From Hexactinellida sp. DTS-2022 (lineage: Eukaryota; Porifera; Hexactinellida), in contig JAPNXP010000002.1 in the NCBI GenBank assembly GCA_028753945.1, positions 8,556,001 through 8,620,000 of the forward strand: DNA of 64,000 nucleotides, given 5' to 3'. The notes under the pieces are model-generated. The model saw only the letters and a list, made by a program, of their open reading frames with translations, made no database searches and was not told the origin of the DNA. This document shows positions 35,724-49,705 of the stretch, one piece after another. The translations under genes were made by a program, and so were the position numbers. How positions within the stretch are numbered: position 1 is the stretch's first letter; each line of letters opens with the position of its first letter.

Positions 35724-38604
35724 AATATTGAGCCACACATCAACAGGAACAATCGTCCAGGCGGAGGAGCAGAGTGTTCACTTAGTGTATTGCTTGTCTT
35801 TGCACACTTTGGCTTAACTAAAATTTGTTTAATTTATTAAATATTTAGCCACACATCAACAGGCATTACCGTCCAGGCGGAGGAGCAGAGTGTTCACTTA
35901 TGTATTGCTTGTCTTTGCACACTTTTGTTTAACCTAAATTTGTTTTATTTTTAAATATTTATCCACACATCAACAGGCACTACCATCCAGGCAGAGGAGC
36001 AGAGTGTTCACTTAGTGTATTGCGTGTCTTAGAACACTTTGGTTTAACTAAAATATGTTTTATATATTTATTATTGAGCCACACATCAACAGGCAGTACT
36101 GTCCAGGAAGAGGAGCAGAGTGTTCACTTAGTGTATTGTTTGTCTTAGCACACTTTGGTTTAGCTTAAATTTGTTCTATTTATTAAATATTTAGCCACAC
36201 ATCCACCGGCACTACCGTCAAGGCGGAGGACCAGAGTGTTCACTTAGTGTATTGCTTCCCTTAGCACACTTTGGTTTAACTAAAATTTGTTTAATTTATT
36301 AAATATTTAGCCACACATCTTCCGGCACTACCGTCAAGGCGGAGGAGCAGAGTGGTTTAACTTAAATTTGTTTTATTTATTAAATATTTATCCACACATC
36401 AACAGGAACTACCGTCCAGGCGGAGGAGCAGAGTGTTCACTTAGTGTATTGTTTGTCTTTGCACACTTTGGCTTAACTAAAATTTGTTTAATTTATTTAA
36501 TATTTAGCCACACATCAACAGGCATTACCGTCCAGGCGGAGGAGCAGAGTGTTCACTTAGTGTATTGCTTGTCTTGGCACACTTTGGTTTAACTAAAATT
36601 TGTCGAATTTATTGTATATTGAGCCACACATCAACATGAACTACCGTCCAGGCGAGGAGAAGTAGCACACTTTGGTTTAACCAAAATTTCTTTTATATAT
36701 TTATTATTGAGTCACACATCAACAGGCAGTACTGTCCAGGAGGAGGAGCAGAGTGTTCACTTAGTGTATTGTTTGTCTTTGCACACTTTGGCTTAACTAA
36801 AATTTGTTTAATTTATTTAATATTTAGCCACACATCAACAGGCATTACCGTCCAGGCGGAGGAGCAGAGTGTTCACTTAGTGTATTGCTTGTCTTGGCAC
36901 ACTTTGGTTTAACTAAAATTTGTCGAATTTATTGTATATTGAGCCACACATCAACATGAACTACCGTCCAGGCGAGGAGAAGTAGCACACTTTGGTTTAA
37001 CCAAAATTTCTTTTATATATTTATTATTGAGTCACACATCAACAGGCAGTACTGTCCAGGAGGAGGAGCAGAGTGTTCACTTAGTGTATTATTTGTCTTA
37101 GCACACATTGGTTTAACTAAAATTAGTTATATTTATTAAATATTTATCCACACATCAACAGGAACTACCGTCCAGGCGGAGGAGCAGAGTGTTCACTTAG
37201 TGTATTGCTTGTCTTTGCACACTTTGGCTTAACTAAAATTTGTTTAATTTATTAAATATTTAGCCACACATTAACAGGCAGTACCGTCCAGGCGGAGGAG
37301 CAGAGTGTTCACTTAGTGTATTGCTTGTCTTAGAACACTGGTTTAACTAAAATTAGTATATTTATTTAATATTGAGCCACACATCAACAGGAACAACCGT
37401 CCAGGCGGAGGAGCAGAGTGTTCACTTAGTGTATTGCTTGTCTTTGCACACTTTGGCTTAACACACTTTGGTTTAACAAAATTTATATTATTTATTTAAT
37501 ATTTAGCCACACATCAACAGGCACTACCGTCCAGGCAGAGGAGCAGTGTTCACTTAGTGTATTGTTTGTCTTAGCACACTTTGGCTTAGCTTAAATTTGT
37601 GTTATTGATTAAATATTGAGCCACACATTAATAGGCAGTACCGTCCAGGCGGAGGAGCAGAGTGTTCACTTAGTGTATTGCTTATCTTAGAACACTTTGG
37701 TTTAACTAAAATTAGTATATTTATTAAATATTGAGACACACATCAACAGGAACAACCGTCCAGGCGGAGGAGCAGAGTGTTCACTTAGTGTATTGCTTGT
37801 CTTTGCACACTTTGGCTTAACTAAAATTTGTTTAATTTATTAAATATTTAGCCACACATCAACAGGCATTACCGTCCAGGCGGTGGAGCAGAGTGTTCAC
37901 CTAGTGTATTGCTTGCCTTAGCACACTTTGGTTTAACTAAAATTTGTTTAATTTATTAAATATTTAGCCACACATCAACAGGCATTACCGTCCAGGCGGA
38001 GGAGCAGAGTGTTCACCTAGTGTATTGCTTGCCTTAGCACACTTTGGTTTAACTAAAATTTGTTTAATTTATTAAATATTTAGCCACACATCAACCGGCA
38101 CTACCGTCAAGGCGGAGGAGCAGAGTGTTCACTTAGTGTATTGTTTGTCTTAGCACACTTTGGTTTAGCTTAAATTTGTGTTATTGATTAAATATTGAGC
38201 CACACATTAATAGGCAGTACCGTCCAGGCGGAGGAGCAGAGTGTTCACCTAGTGTATTGCTTGCCTTAGCACACTTTGGTTTAACTAAAATTTGTTTAAT
38301 TTATTAAATATTTAGCCACACATCAACAGGCATTACCGTCCAGGCGGAGGAGCAGAGTGTTCACCTAGTGTATTGCTTGCCTTAGCACACTTTGGTTTAA
38401 CTAAAATTTGTTTAATTTATTAAATATTTAGCCACACATCAACCGGCACTACCGTCAAGGCGGAGGACCAGAGTGTTCACTTAGTGTATTGCTTCCCTTA
38501 GCACACTTTGGTTTAACTAAAATTTGTTTAATTTATTAAATATTTAGCCACACATCTTCCGGCACTACCGTCAAGGCGGAGGAGCAGAGTGGTTTAACTT
38601 AAAT
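35724..38604 (+). repeat. Mosaic satellite region right of the insert
   Basis: From 35723 to about 36740 it matches 47235 onward (offset 11512). From about 37069 to 38245 it matches 48261-49437 (offset 11192). The 320-bp difference is a local tandem duplication. After about 38245 a block of CATTACC/CACCTAG monomers leads into the next 1094-bp HOR block. No gene is seen. Confidence 0.82.
36421..37060 (+). repeat. 320-bp tandem duplication in satellite
   Basis: The segment 36421-36740 is repeated at 36741-37060. It covers two full monomers plus the 88-bp subtype. The paralogous stretch at about 47930-48260 has one copy only, so this duplication arose after the larger segment was copied. Confidence 0.82.
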
Positions 38605-41600
38605 TTGTTTTATTTATTAAATATTTATCCACACATCAACAGGAACTACCGTCCAGGCGGAGGAGCAGAGTGTTCACTTAGTGTATTGTTTGTCTTTGCA
38701 CACTTTGGCTTAACTAAAATTTGTTTAATTTATTTAATATTTAGCCACACATCAACAGGCATTACCGTCCAGGCGGAGGAGCAGAGTGTTCACTTAGTGT
38801 ATTGCTTGTCTTGGCACACTTTGGTTTAACTAAAATTTGTCGAATTTATTGTATATTGAGCCACACATCAACATGAACTACCGTCCAGGCGAGGAGAAGT
38901 AGCACACTTTGGTTTAACCAAAATTTCTTTTATATATTTATTATTGAGTCACACATCAACAGGCAGTACTGTCCAGGAGGAGGAGCAGAGTGTTCACTTA
39001 GTGTATTATTTGTCTTAGCACACATTGGTTTAACTAAAATTAGTTATATTTATTAAATATTTATCCACACATCAACAGGAACTACCGTCCAGGCGGAGGA
39101 GCAGAGTGTTCACTTAGTGTATTGCTTGTCTTTGCACACTTTGGCTTAACTAAAATTTGTTTAATTTATTAAATATTTAGCCACACATTAACAGGCAGTA
39201 CCGTCCAGGCGGAGGAGCAGAGTGTTCACTTAGTGTATTGCTTGTCTTAGAACACTGGTTTAACTAAAATTAGTATATTTATTTAATATTGAGCCACACA
39301 TCAACAGGCAGTACTGTCCAGGAAGAGGAGCAGAGTGTTCACTTAGTGTATTGTTTGTCTTAGCACACTTTGGTTTAGCTTAAATTTGTTCTATTTATTA
39401 AATATTTAGCCACACATCAACAGGCATTACCGTCCAGGCGGAGGAGCAGAGTGTTCACCTAGTGTATTGCTTGCCTTAGCACACTTTGGTTTAACTAAAA
39501 TTTGTTTAATTTATTAAATATTTAGCCACACATCAACCGGCACTACCGTCAAGGCGGAGGAGCAGAGTGTTCACTTAGTGTATTGTTTGTCTTAGCACAC
39601 TTTGGTTTAGCTTAAATTTGTGTTATTGATTAAATATTGAGCCACACATTAATAGGCAGTACCGTCCAGGCGGAGGAGCAGAGTGTTCACCTAGTGTATT
39701 GCTTGCCTTAGCACACTTTGGTTTAACTAAAATTTGTTTAATTTATTAAATATTTAGCCACACATCAACAGGCATTACCGTCCAGGCGGAGGAGCAGAGT
39801 GTTCACCTAGTGTATTGCTTGCCTTAGCACACTTTGGTTTAACTAAAATTTGTTTAATTTATTAAATATTTAGCCACACATCAACCGGCACTACCGTCAA
39901 GGCGGAGGACCAGAGTGTTCACTTAGTGTATTGCTTCCCTTAGCACACTTTGGTTTAACTAAAATTTGTTTAATTTATTAAATATTTAGCCACACATCTT
40001 CCGGCACTACCGTCAAGGCGGAGGAGCAGAGTGGTTTAACTTAAATTTGTTTTATTTATTAAATATTTATCCACACATCAACAGGAACTACCGTCCAGGC
40101 GGAGGAGCAGAGTGTTCACTTAGTGTATTGTTTGTCTTTGCACACTTTGGCTTAACTAAAATTTGTTTAATTTATTTAATATTTAGCCACACATCAACAG
40201 GCATTACCGTCCAGGCGGAGGAGCAGAGTGTTCACTTAGTGTATTGCTTGTCTTGGCACACTTTGGTTTAACTAAAATTTGTCGAATTTATTGTATATTG
40301 AGCCACACATCAACATGAACTACCGTCCAGGCGAGGAGAAGTAGCACACTTTGGTTTAACCAAAATTTCTTTTATATATTTATTATTGAGTCACACATCA
40401 ACAGGCAGTACTGTCCAGGAGGAGGAGCAGAGTGTTCACTTAGTGTATTATTTGTCTTAGCACACATTGGTTTAACTAAAATTAGTTATATTTATTAAAT
40501 ATTTATCCACACATCAACAGGAACTACCGTCCAGGCGGAGGAGCAGAGTGTTCACTTAGTGTATTGCTTGTCTTTGCACACTTTGGCTTAACTAAAATTT
40601 GTTTAATTTATTAAATATTTAGCCACACATTAACAGGCAGTACCGTCCAGGCGGAGGAGCAGAGTGTTCACTTAGTGTATTGCTTGTCTTAGAACACTGG
40701 TTTAACTAAAATTAGTATATTTATTTAATATTGAGCCACACATCAACAGGCAGTACTGTCCAGGAAGAGGAGCAGAGTGTTCACTTAGTGTATTGTTTGT
40801 CTTAGCACACTTTGGTTTAGCTTAAATTTGTTCTATTTATTAAATATTTAGCCACACATCAACAGGCATTACCGTCCAGGCGGAGGAGCAGAGTGTTCAC
40901 CTAGTGTATTGCTTGCCTTAGCACACTTTGGTTTAACTAAAATTTGTTTAATTTATTAAATATTTAGCCACACATCAACCGGCACTACCGTCAAGGCGGA
41001 GGACCAGAGTGTTCACTTAGTGTATTGCTTCCCTTAGCACACTTTGGTTTAACTAAAATTTGTTTAATTTATTAAATATTTAGCCACACATCTTCCGGCA
41101 CTACCGTCAAGGCGGAGGAGCAGAGTGGTTTAACTTAAATTTGTTTTATTTATTAAATATTTATCCACACATCAACAGGAACTACCGTCCAGGCGGAGGA
41201 GCAGAGTGTTCACTTAGTGTATTGTTTGTCTTTGCACACTTTGGCTTAACTAAAATTTGTTTAATTTATTTAATATTTAGCCACACATCAACAGGCATTA
41301 CCGTCCAGGCGGAGGAGCAGAGTGTTCACCTAGTGTATTGCTTGCCTTAGCACACTTTGGTTTAACTAAAATTTGTTTAATTTATTAAATATTTAGCCAC
41401 ACATCAACCGGCACTACCGTCAAGGCGGAGGACCAGAGTGTTCACTTAGTGTATTGCTTCCCTTAGCACACTTTGGTTTAACTAAAATTTGTTTAATTTA
41501 TTAAATATTTAGCCACACATCTTCCGGCACTACCGTCAAGGCGGAGGAGCAGAGTGGTTTAACTTAAATTTGTTTTATTTATTAAATATTTATCCACACA

Positions 41601-44600
41601 TCAACAGGAACTACCGTCCAGGCGGAGGAGCAGAGTGTTCACTTAGTGTATTGTTTGTCTTTGCACACTTTGGCTTAACTAAAATTTGTTTAATTTATTT
41701 AATATTTAGCCACACATCAACAGGCATTACCGTCCAGGCGGAGGAGCAGAGTGTTCACTTAGTGTATTGCTTGTCTTGGCACACTTTGGTTTAACTAAAA
41801 TTTGTCGAATTTATTGTATATTGAGCCACACATCAACATGAACTACCGTCCAGGCGAGGAGAAGTAGCACACTTTGGTTTAACCAAAATTTCTTTTATAT
41901 ATTTATTATTGAGTCACACATCAACAGGCAGTACTGTCCAGGAGGAGGAGCAGAGTGTTCACTTAGTGTATTATTTGTCTTAGCACACATTGGTTTAACT
42001 AAAATTAGTTATATTTATTAAATATTTATCCACACATCAACAGGAACTACCGTCCAGGCGGAGGAGCAGAGTGTTCACTTAGTGTATTGCTTGTCTTTGC
42101 ACACTTTGGCTTAACTAAAATTTGTTTAATTTATTAAATATTTAGCCACACATTAACAGGCAGTACCGTCCAGGCGGAGGAGCAGAGTGTTCACTTAGTG
42201 TATTGCTTGTCTTAGAACACTGGTTTAACTAAAATTAGTATATTTATTTAATATTGAGCCACACATCAACAGGCAGTACTGTCCAGGAAGAGGAGCAGAG
42301 TGTTCACTTAGTGTATTGTTTGTCTTAGCACACTTTGGTTTAGCTTAAATTTGTTCTATTTATTAAATATTTAGCCACACATCAACAGGCATTACCGTCC
42401 AGGCGGAGGAGCAGAGTGTTCACCTAGTGTATTGCTTGCCTTAGCACACTTTGGTTTAACTAAAATTTGTTTAATTTATTAAATATTTAGCCACACATCA
42501 ACCGGCACTACCGTCAAGGCGGAGGACCAGAGTGTTCACTTAGTGTATTGCTTCCCTTAGCACACTTTGGTTTAACTAAAATTTGTTTAATTTATTAAAT
42601 ATTTAGCCACACATCTTCCGGCACTACCGTCAAGGCGGAGGAGCAGAGTGGTTTAACTTAAATTTGTTTTATTTATTAAATATTTATCCACACATCAACA
42701 GGAACTACCGTCCAGGCGGAGGAGCAGAGTGTTCACTTAGTGTATTGTTTGTCTTTGCACACTTTGGCTTAACTAAAATTTGTTTAATTTATTTAATATT
42801 TAGCCACACATCAACCGGCATTACCGTCCAGGCGGAGGAGCAGAGTGTTCACTTAGTGTATTGCTTGTCTTGGCACACTTTGGTTTAACTAAAATTTGTC
42901 GAATTTATTGTATATTGAGCCACACATCAACATGAACTACCGTCCAGGTGAGGAGAAGTAGCACACTTTGGTTTAACCAAAATTTCTTTTATATATTTAT
43001 TATTGAGTCACACATCAACAGGCAGTACTGTCCAGGAGGAGGAGCAGAGTGTTCACTTAGTGTATTATTTGTCTTAGCACACATTGGTTTAACTAAAATT
43101 AGTTATATTTATTAAATATTTATCCACACATCAACAGGAACTACCGTCCAGGCGGAGGAGCAGAGTGTTCACTTAGTGTATTGCTTGTCTTTGCACACTT
43201 TGGCTTAACTAAAATTTGTTTAATTTATTAAATATTTAGCCACACATTAACAGGCAGTACCGTCCAGGCGGAGGAGCAGAGTGTTCACTTAGTGTATTGC
43301 TTGTCTTAGAACACTGGTTTAACTAAAATTAGTATATTTATTTAATATTGAGCCACACATCAACAGGCAGTACTGTCCAGGAAGAGGAGCAGAGTGTTCA
43401 CTTAGTGTATTGTTTGTCTTAGCACACTTTGGTTTAGCTTAAATTTGTTCTATTTATTAAATATTTAGCCACACATCAACAGGCATTACCGTCCAGGCGG
43501 AGGAGCAGAGTGTTCACCTAGTGTATTGCTTGCCTTAGCACACTTTGGTTTAACTAAAATTTGTTTAATTTATTAAATATTTAGCCACACATCAACCGGC
43601 ACTACCGTCAAGGCGGAGGACCAGAGTGTTCACTTAGTGTATTGCTTCCCTTAGCACACTTTGGTTTAACTAAAATTTGTTTAATTTATTAAATATTTAG
43701 CCACACATCTTCCGGCACTACCGTCAAGGCGGAGGAGCAGAGTGGTTTAACTTAAATTTGTTTTATTTATTAAATATTTATCCACACATCAACAGGAACT
43801 ACCGTCCAGGCGGAGGAGCAGAGTGTTCACTTAGTGTATTGTTTGTCTTTGCACACTTTGGCTTAACTAAAATTTGTTTAATTTATTTAATATTTAGCCA
43901 CACATCAACAGGCATTACCGTCCAGGCGGAGGAGCAGAGTGTTCACTTAGTGTATTGCTTGTCTTGGCACACTTTGGTTTAACTAAAATTTGTCGAATTT
44001 ATTGTATATTGAGCCACACATCAACATGAACTACCGTCCAGGCGAGGAGAAGTAGCACACTTTGGTTTAACCAAAATTTCTTTTATATATTTATTATTGA
44101 GTCACACATCAACAGGCAGTACTGTCCAGGAGGAGGAGCAGAGTGTTCACTTAGTGTATTATTTGTCTTAGCACACATTGGTTTAACTAAAATTAGTTAT
44201 ATTTATTAAATATTTATCCACACATCAACAGGAACTACCGTCCAGGCGGAGGAGCAGAGTGTTCACTTAGTGTATTGCTTGTCTTTGCACACTTTGGCTT
44301 AACTAAAATTTGTTTAATTTATTAAATATTTAGCCACACATTAACAGGCAGTACCGTCCAGGCGGAGGAGCAGAGTGTTCACTTAGTGTATTGCTTGTCT
44401 TAGAACACTGGTTTAACTAAAATTAGTATATTTATTTAATATTGAGCCACACATCAACAGGCAGTACTGTCCAGGAAGAGGAGCAGAGTGTTCACTTAGT
44501 GTATTGTTTGTCTTAGCACACTTTGGTTTAGCTTAAATTTGTTCTATTTATTAAATATTTAGCCACACATCAACCGGCACTCCCGTCAAGGCGGAGGAGC

Positions 44601-44883
44601 AGAGTGTTCACTTAGTGTATTGCTTCCATTAGCACACTTTGGTTTAACTAAAATTTGTTTAATTTATTAAATATTTAGCCACACATCTTCCGGCACTACC
44701 GTCAAGGCGGAGGAGCAGAGTGGTTTAACTTAAATTTGTTTTATTTATTAAATATTTAGCCACACATCAACAGGCATTACCGTCCAGGCGGAGGAGCAGA
44801 GTGTTCACCTAGTGTATTGCTTGCCTTAGCACACTTTGGTTTAACTAAAATTTGTTTAATTTATTAAATATTGAGCCACACAT
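38605..44883 (+). repeat. Second 1094-bp HOR block with length variants
   Basis: Equivalent points fall at 38605, 40047, 41141, 41570, 42664 and 43758. The steps are 1442, 1094, 429, 1094 and 1094 bp. The 1442 step equals 1094 plus three 116-bp monomers; the 429 step has lost 665 bp. The copies carry a GGAGGACCAGAG variant, whereas the last unit (about 44578) carries the CACTCCCGTC variant of the other block, so it is a chimera. No gene is present. Confidence 0.87.
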
Positions 44884-47258
44884 CAACAAAAACTACCGTC
44901 CAGGCAGAGGAGCAGTGTTCACTTAGTGTATTGTTTGTCTTAGCACACTTTGGTTTAGCTTCAATTTGTGTTATTGATTAAATATTGAGCCACACATTAA
45001 CAGGCAGTACCGTCCAGGCGGAGGAGCAGAGTGTTCACTTAGTGTATTGCTTGTCTTAGAACACTGGTTTAACTAAAATTAGTATATTTATTAAATATTG
45101 AGCCACACATCAACAGGAACAACCGTCCAGGCGGAGGAGCAGAGTGTTCACTTAGTGTATTGCTTGTCTTTGCACACTTTGGCTTAACACACTTTGGTTT
45201 AACAAAATTTATATTATTTATTTAATATTTAGCCACACATCAACAGGCACTACCGTCCAGGCAGAAGAGCAGTGTTCACTTAGTGTATTGTTTGTCTTAG
45301 CACACTTTGGTTTAGCTTAAATTTGTGTTATTGATTAAATATTGAGCCACACATTAATAGGCAGTACCGTCCAGGCGGAGGAGCAGAGTGTTCACTTAGT
45401 GTATTGCTTATCTTAGAACACTTTGGTTTAACTAAAATTAGTATATTTATTAAATATTGAGCCACACATCAACAGGAACAACCGTCCAGGCGGAGGAGCA
45501 GAGTGTTCACTTAGTGTATTGCTTGTCTTTGCACACTTTGGCTTAACTAAAATTTGTTTAATTTATTAAATATTTAGCCAAACATCAACAGGCATTACCG
45601 TCCAGGCGGTGGAGCAGAGTGTTCACCTAGTGTATTGCTTGCCTTAGCACACTTTGGTTTAACTAAAATTTGTTTAATTTATTAAATATTGAGCCACACA
45701 TCAACAAAAACTACCGTCCAGGCAGAGGAGCAGTGTTCACTTAGTGTATTGTTTGTCTTAGCACACTTTGGTTTAGCTTCAATTTGTGTTATTGATTAAA
45801 TATTGAGCCACACATTAACAGGCAGTACCGTCCAGGCGGAGGAGCAGAGTGTTCACTTAGTGTATTGCTTGTCTTAGAACACTGGTTTAACTAAAATTAG
45901 TATATTTATTAAATATTGAGCCACACATCAACAGGAACAATCGTCCAGGCGGAGGAGCAGAGTGTTCACTTAGTGTATTGCTTGTCTTTGCACACTTTGG
46001 CTTAACTAAAATTTGTTTAATTTATTAAATATTTAGCCACACATCAACAGGCATTACCGTCCAGGCGGAGGAGCAGAGTGTTCACTTATGTATTGCTTGT
46101 CTTTGCACACTTTTGTTTAACCTAAATTTGTTTTATTTTTAAATATTTATCCACACATCAACAGGCACTACCATCCAGGCAGAGGAGCAGAGTGTTCACT
46201 TAGTGTATTGCGTGTCTTAGAACACTTTGGTTTAACTAAAATATGTTTTATATATTTATTATTGAGCCACACATCAACAGGCAGTACTGTCCAGGAAGAG
46301 GAGCAGAGTGTTCACTTAGTGTATTGTTTGTCTTAGCACACTTTGGTTTAGCTTAAATTTGTTCTATTTATTAAATATTTAGCCACACATCAACCGGCAC
46401 TACCGTCAAGGCGGAGGACCAGAGTGTTCACTTAGTGTATTGCTTCCCTTAGCACACTTTGGTTTAACTAAAATTTGTTTAATTTATTAAATATTTAGCC
46501 ACACATCTTCCGGCACTACCGTCAAGGCGGAGGAGCAGAGTGGTTTAACTTAAATTTGTTTTATTTATTAAATATTTATCCACACATCAACAGGAACTAC
46601 CGTCCAGGCGGAGGAGCAGAGTGTTCACTTAGTGTATTGTTTGTCTTTGCACACTTTGGCTTAACTAAAATTTGTTTAATTTATTTAATATTTAGCCACA
46701 CATCAACAGGCATTACCGTCCAGGCGGAGGAGCAGAGTGTTCACTTAGTGTATTGCTTGTCTTGGCACACTTTGGTTTAACTAAAATTTGTCGAATTTAT
46801 TGTATATTGAGCCACACATCAACATGAACTACCGTCCAGGCGAGGAGAAGTAGCACACTTTGGTTTAACCAAAATTTCTTTTATATATTTATTATTGAGT
46901 CACACATCAACAGGCAGTACTGTCCAGGAGGAGGAGCAGAGTGTTCACTTAGTGTATTATTTGTCTTAGCACACATTGGTTTAACTAAAATTAGTTATAT
47001 TTATTAAATATTTATCCACACATCAACAGGAACTACCGTCCAGGCGGAGGAGCAGAGTGTTCACTTAGTGTATTGCTTGTCTTTGCACACTTTGGCTTAA
47101 CTAAAATTTGTTTAATTTATTAAATATTTAGCCACACATTAACAGGCAGTACCGTCCAGGCGGAGGAGCAGAGTGTTCACTTAGTGTATTGCTTGTCTTA
47201 GAACACTGGTTTAACTAAAATTAGTATATTTATTTAATATTGAGCCACACATCAACAG
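44741..47258 (+). repeat. ~2.5-kb segmental duplicate of 27120-29637
   Basis: The two stretches run in parallel at an offset of 17621 bp. They share private variants such as AGCCAAACATC (27957 and 45578) and CAGAAGAGCAGTG (about 27642 and 45263), and the pair of CAACAAAAACTACC monomers 816-817 bp apart. Similarity ends near 29637/47258. The right end of this segment contains the uninterrupted version of the insertion site used at 34805. Confidence 0.82.
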
Positions 47259-49437
47259 GAACAATCGTCCAGGCGGAGGAGCAGAGTGTTCACTTAGTGT
47301 ATTGCTTGTCTTTGCACACTTTGGCTTAACTAAAATTTGTTTAATTTATTAAATATTTAGCCACACATCAACAGGCATTACCGTCCAGGCGGAGGAGCAG
47401 AGTGTTCACTTATGTATTGCTTGTCTTTGCACACTTTTGTTTAACCTAAATTTGTTTTATTTTTAAATATTTATCCACACATCAACAGGCACTACCATCC
47501 AGGCAGAGGAGCAGAGTGTTCACTTAGTGTATTGCGTGTCTTAGAACACTTTGGTTTAACTAAAATATGTTTTATATATTTATTATTGAGCCACACATCA
47601 ACAGGCAGTACTGTCCAGGAAGAGGAGCAGAGTGTTCACTTAGTGTATTGTTTGTCTTAGCACACTTTGGTTTAGCTTAAATTTGTTCTATTTATTAAAT
47701 ATTTAGCCACACATCAACCGGCACTACCGTCAAGGCGGAGGACCAGAGTGTTCACTTAGTGTATTGCTTCCCTTAGCACACTTTGGTTTAACTAAAATTT
47801 GTTTAATTTATTAAATATTTAGCCACACATCTTCCGGCACTACCGTCAAGGCGGAGGAGCAGAGTGGTTTAACTTAAATTTGTTTTATTTATTAAATATT
47901 TATCCACACATCAACAGGAACTACCGTCCAGGCGGAGGAGCAGAGTGTTCACTTAGTGTATTGTTTGTCTTTGCACACTTTGGCTTAACTAAAATTTGTT
48001 TAATTTATTTAATATTTAGCCACACATCAACAGGCATTACCGTCCAGGCGGAGGAGCAGAGTGTTCACTTAGTGTATTGCTTGTCTTGGCACACTTTGGT
48101 TTAACTAAAATTTGTCGAATTTATTGTATATTGAGCCACACATCAACATGAACTACCGTCCAGGCGAGGAGAAGTAGCACACTTTGGTTTAACCAAAATT
48201 TCTTTTATATATTTATTATTGAGTCACACATCAACAGGCAGTACTGTCCAGGAGGAGGAGCAGAGTGTTCACTTAGTGTATTATTTGTCTTAGCACACAT
48301 TGGTTTAACTAAAATTAGTTATATTTATTAAATATTTATCCACACATCAACAGGAACTACCGTCCAGGCGGAGGAGCAGAGTGTTCACTTAGTGTATTGC
48401 TTGTCTTTGCACACTTTGGCTTAACTAAAATTTGTTTAATTTATTAAATATTTAGCCACACATTAACAGGCAGTACCGTCCAGGCGGAGGAGCAGAGTGT
48501 TCACTTAGTGTATTGCTTGTCTTAGAACACTGGTTTAACTAAAATTAGTATATTTATTTAATATTGAGCCACACATCAACAGGAACAACCGTCCAGGCGG
48601 AGGAGCAGAGTGTTCACTTAGTGTATTGCTTGTCTTTGCACACTTTGGCTTAACACACTTTGGTTTAACAAAATTTATATTATTTATTTAATATTTAGCC
48701 ACACATCAACAGGCACTACCGTCCAGGCAGAGGAGCAGTGTTCACTTAGTGTATTGTTTGTCTTAGCACACTTTGGCTTAGCTTAAATTTGTGTTATTGA
48801 TTAAATATTGAGCCACACATTAATAGGCAGTACCGTCCAGGCGGAGGAGCAGAGTGTTCACTTAGTGTATTGCTTATCTTAGAACACTTTGGTTTAACTA
48901 AAATTAGTATATTTATTAAATATTGAGACACACATCAACAGGAACAACCGTCCAGGCGGAGGAGCAGAGTGTTCACTTAGTGTATTGCTTGTCTTTGCAC
49001 ACTTTGGCTTAACTAAAATTTGTTTAATTTATTAAATATTTAGCCACACATCAACAGGCATTACCGTCCAGGCGGTGGAGCAGAGTGTTCACCTAGTGTA
49101 TTGCTTGCCTTAGCACACTTTGGTTTAACTAAAATTTGTTTAATTTATTAAATATTTAGCCACACATCAACAGGCATTACCGTCCAGGCGGAGGAGCAGA
49201 GTGTTCACCTAGTGTATTGCTTGCCTTAGCACACTTTGGTTTAACTAAAATTTGTTTAATTTATTAAATATTTAGCCACACATCAACCGGCACTACCGTC
49301 AAGGCGGAGGAGCAGAGTGTTCACTTAGTGTATTGTTTGTCTTAGCACACTTTGGTTTAGCTTAAATTTGTGTTATTGATTAAATATTGAGCCACACATT
49401 AATAGGCAGTACCGTCCAGGCGGAGGAGCAGAGTGTT
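47235..49437 (+). repeat. ~2.2-kb segmental duplicate of 35723-38245
   Basis: It continues without a break from the preceding satellite, where the other copy is joined to the foreign insert. Offsets are 11512 and then 11192 bp because of the 320-bp tandem duplication in the other copy. It ends by merging into the first five-monomer unit of the 564-bp HOR family. Confidence 0.8.
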
Positions 49438-49705
49438 CACTTAGTGTATTGCTTATCTTAGAACACTTTGGTTTAACTAAAATTAGTATATTTATTAAAT
49501 ATTGAGACACACATCAACAGGAACAACCGTCCAGGCGGAGGAGCAGAGTGTTCACTTAGTGTATTGCTTGTCTTTGCACACTTTGGCTTAACTAAAATTT
49601 GTTTAATTTATTAAATATTTAGCCACACATCAACAGGCATTACCGTCCAGGCGGTGGAGCAGAGTGTTCACCTAGTGTATTGCTTGCCTTAGCACACTTT
49701 GGTTT

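Noticed and set aside
35557-35817. 86-codon plus-strand frame over the hairpin
   Set aside because: It runs through both hairpin arms and into satellite sequence, so it is a structural by-product.
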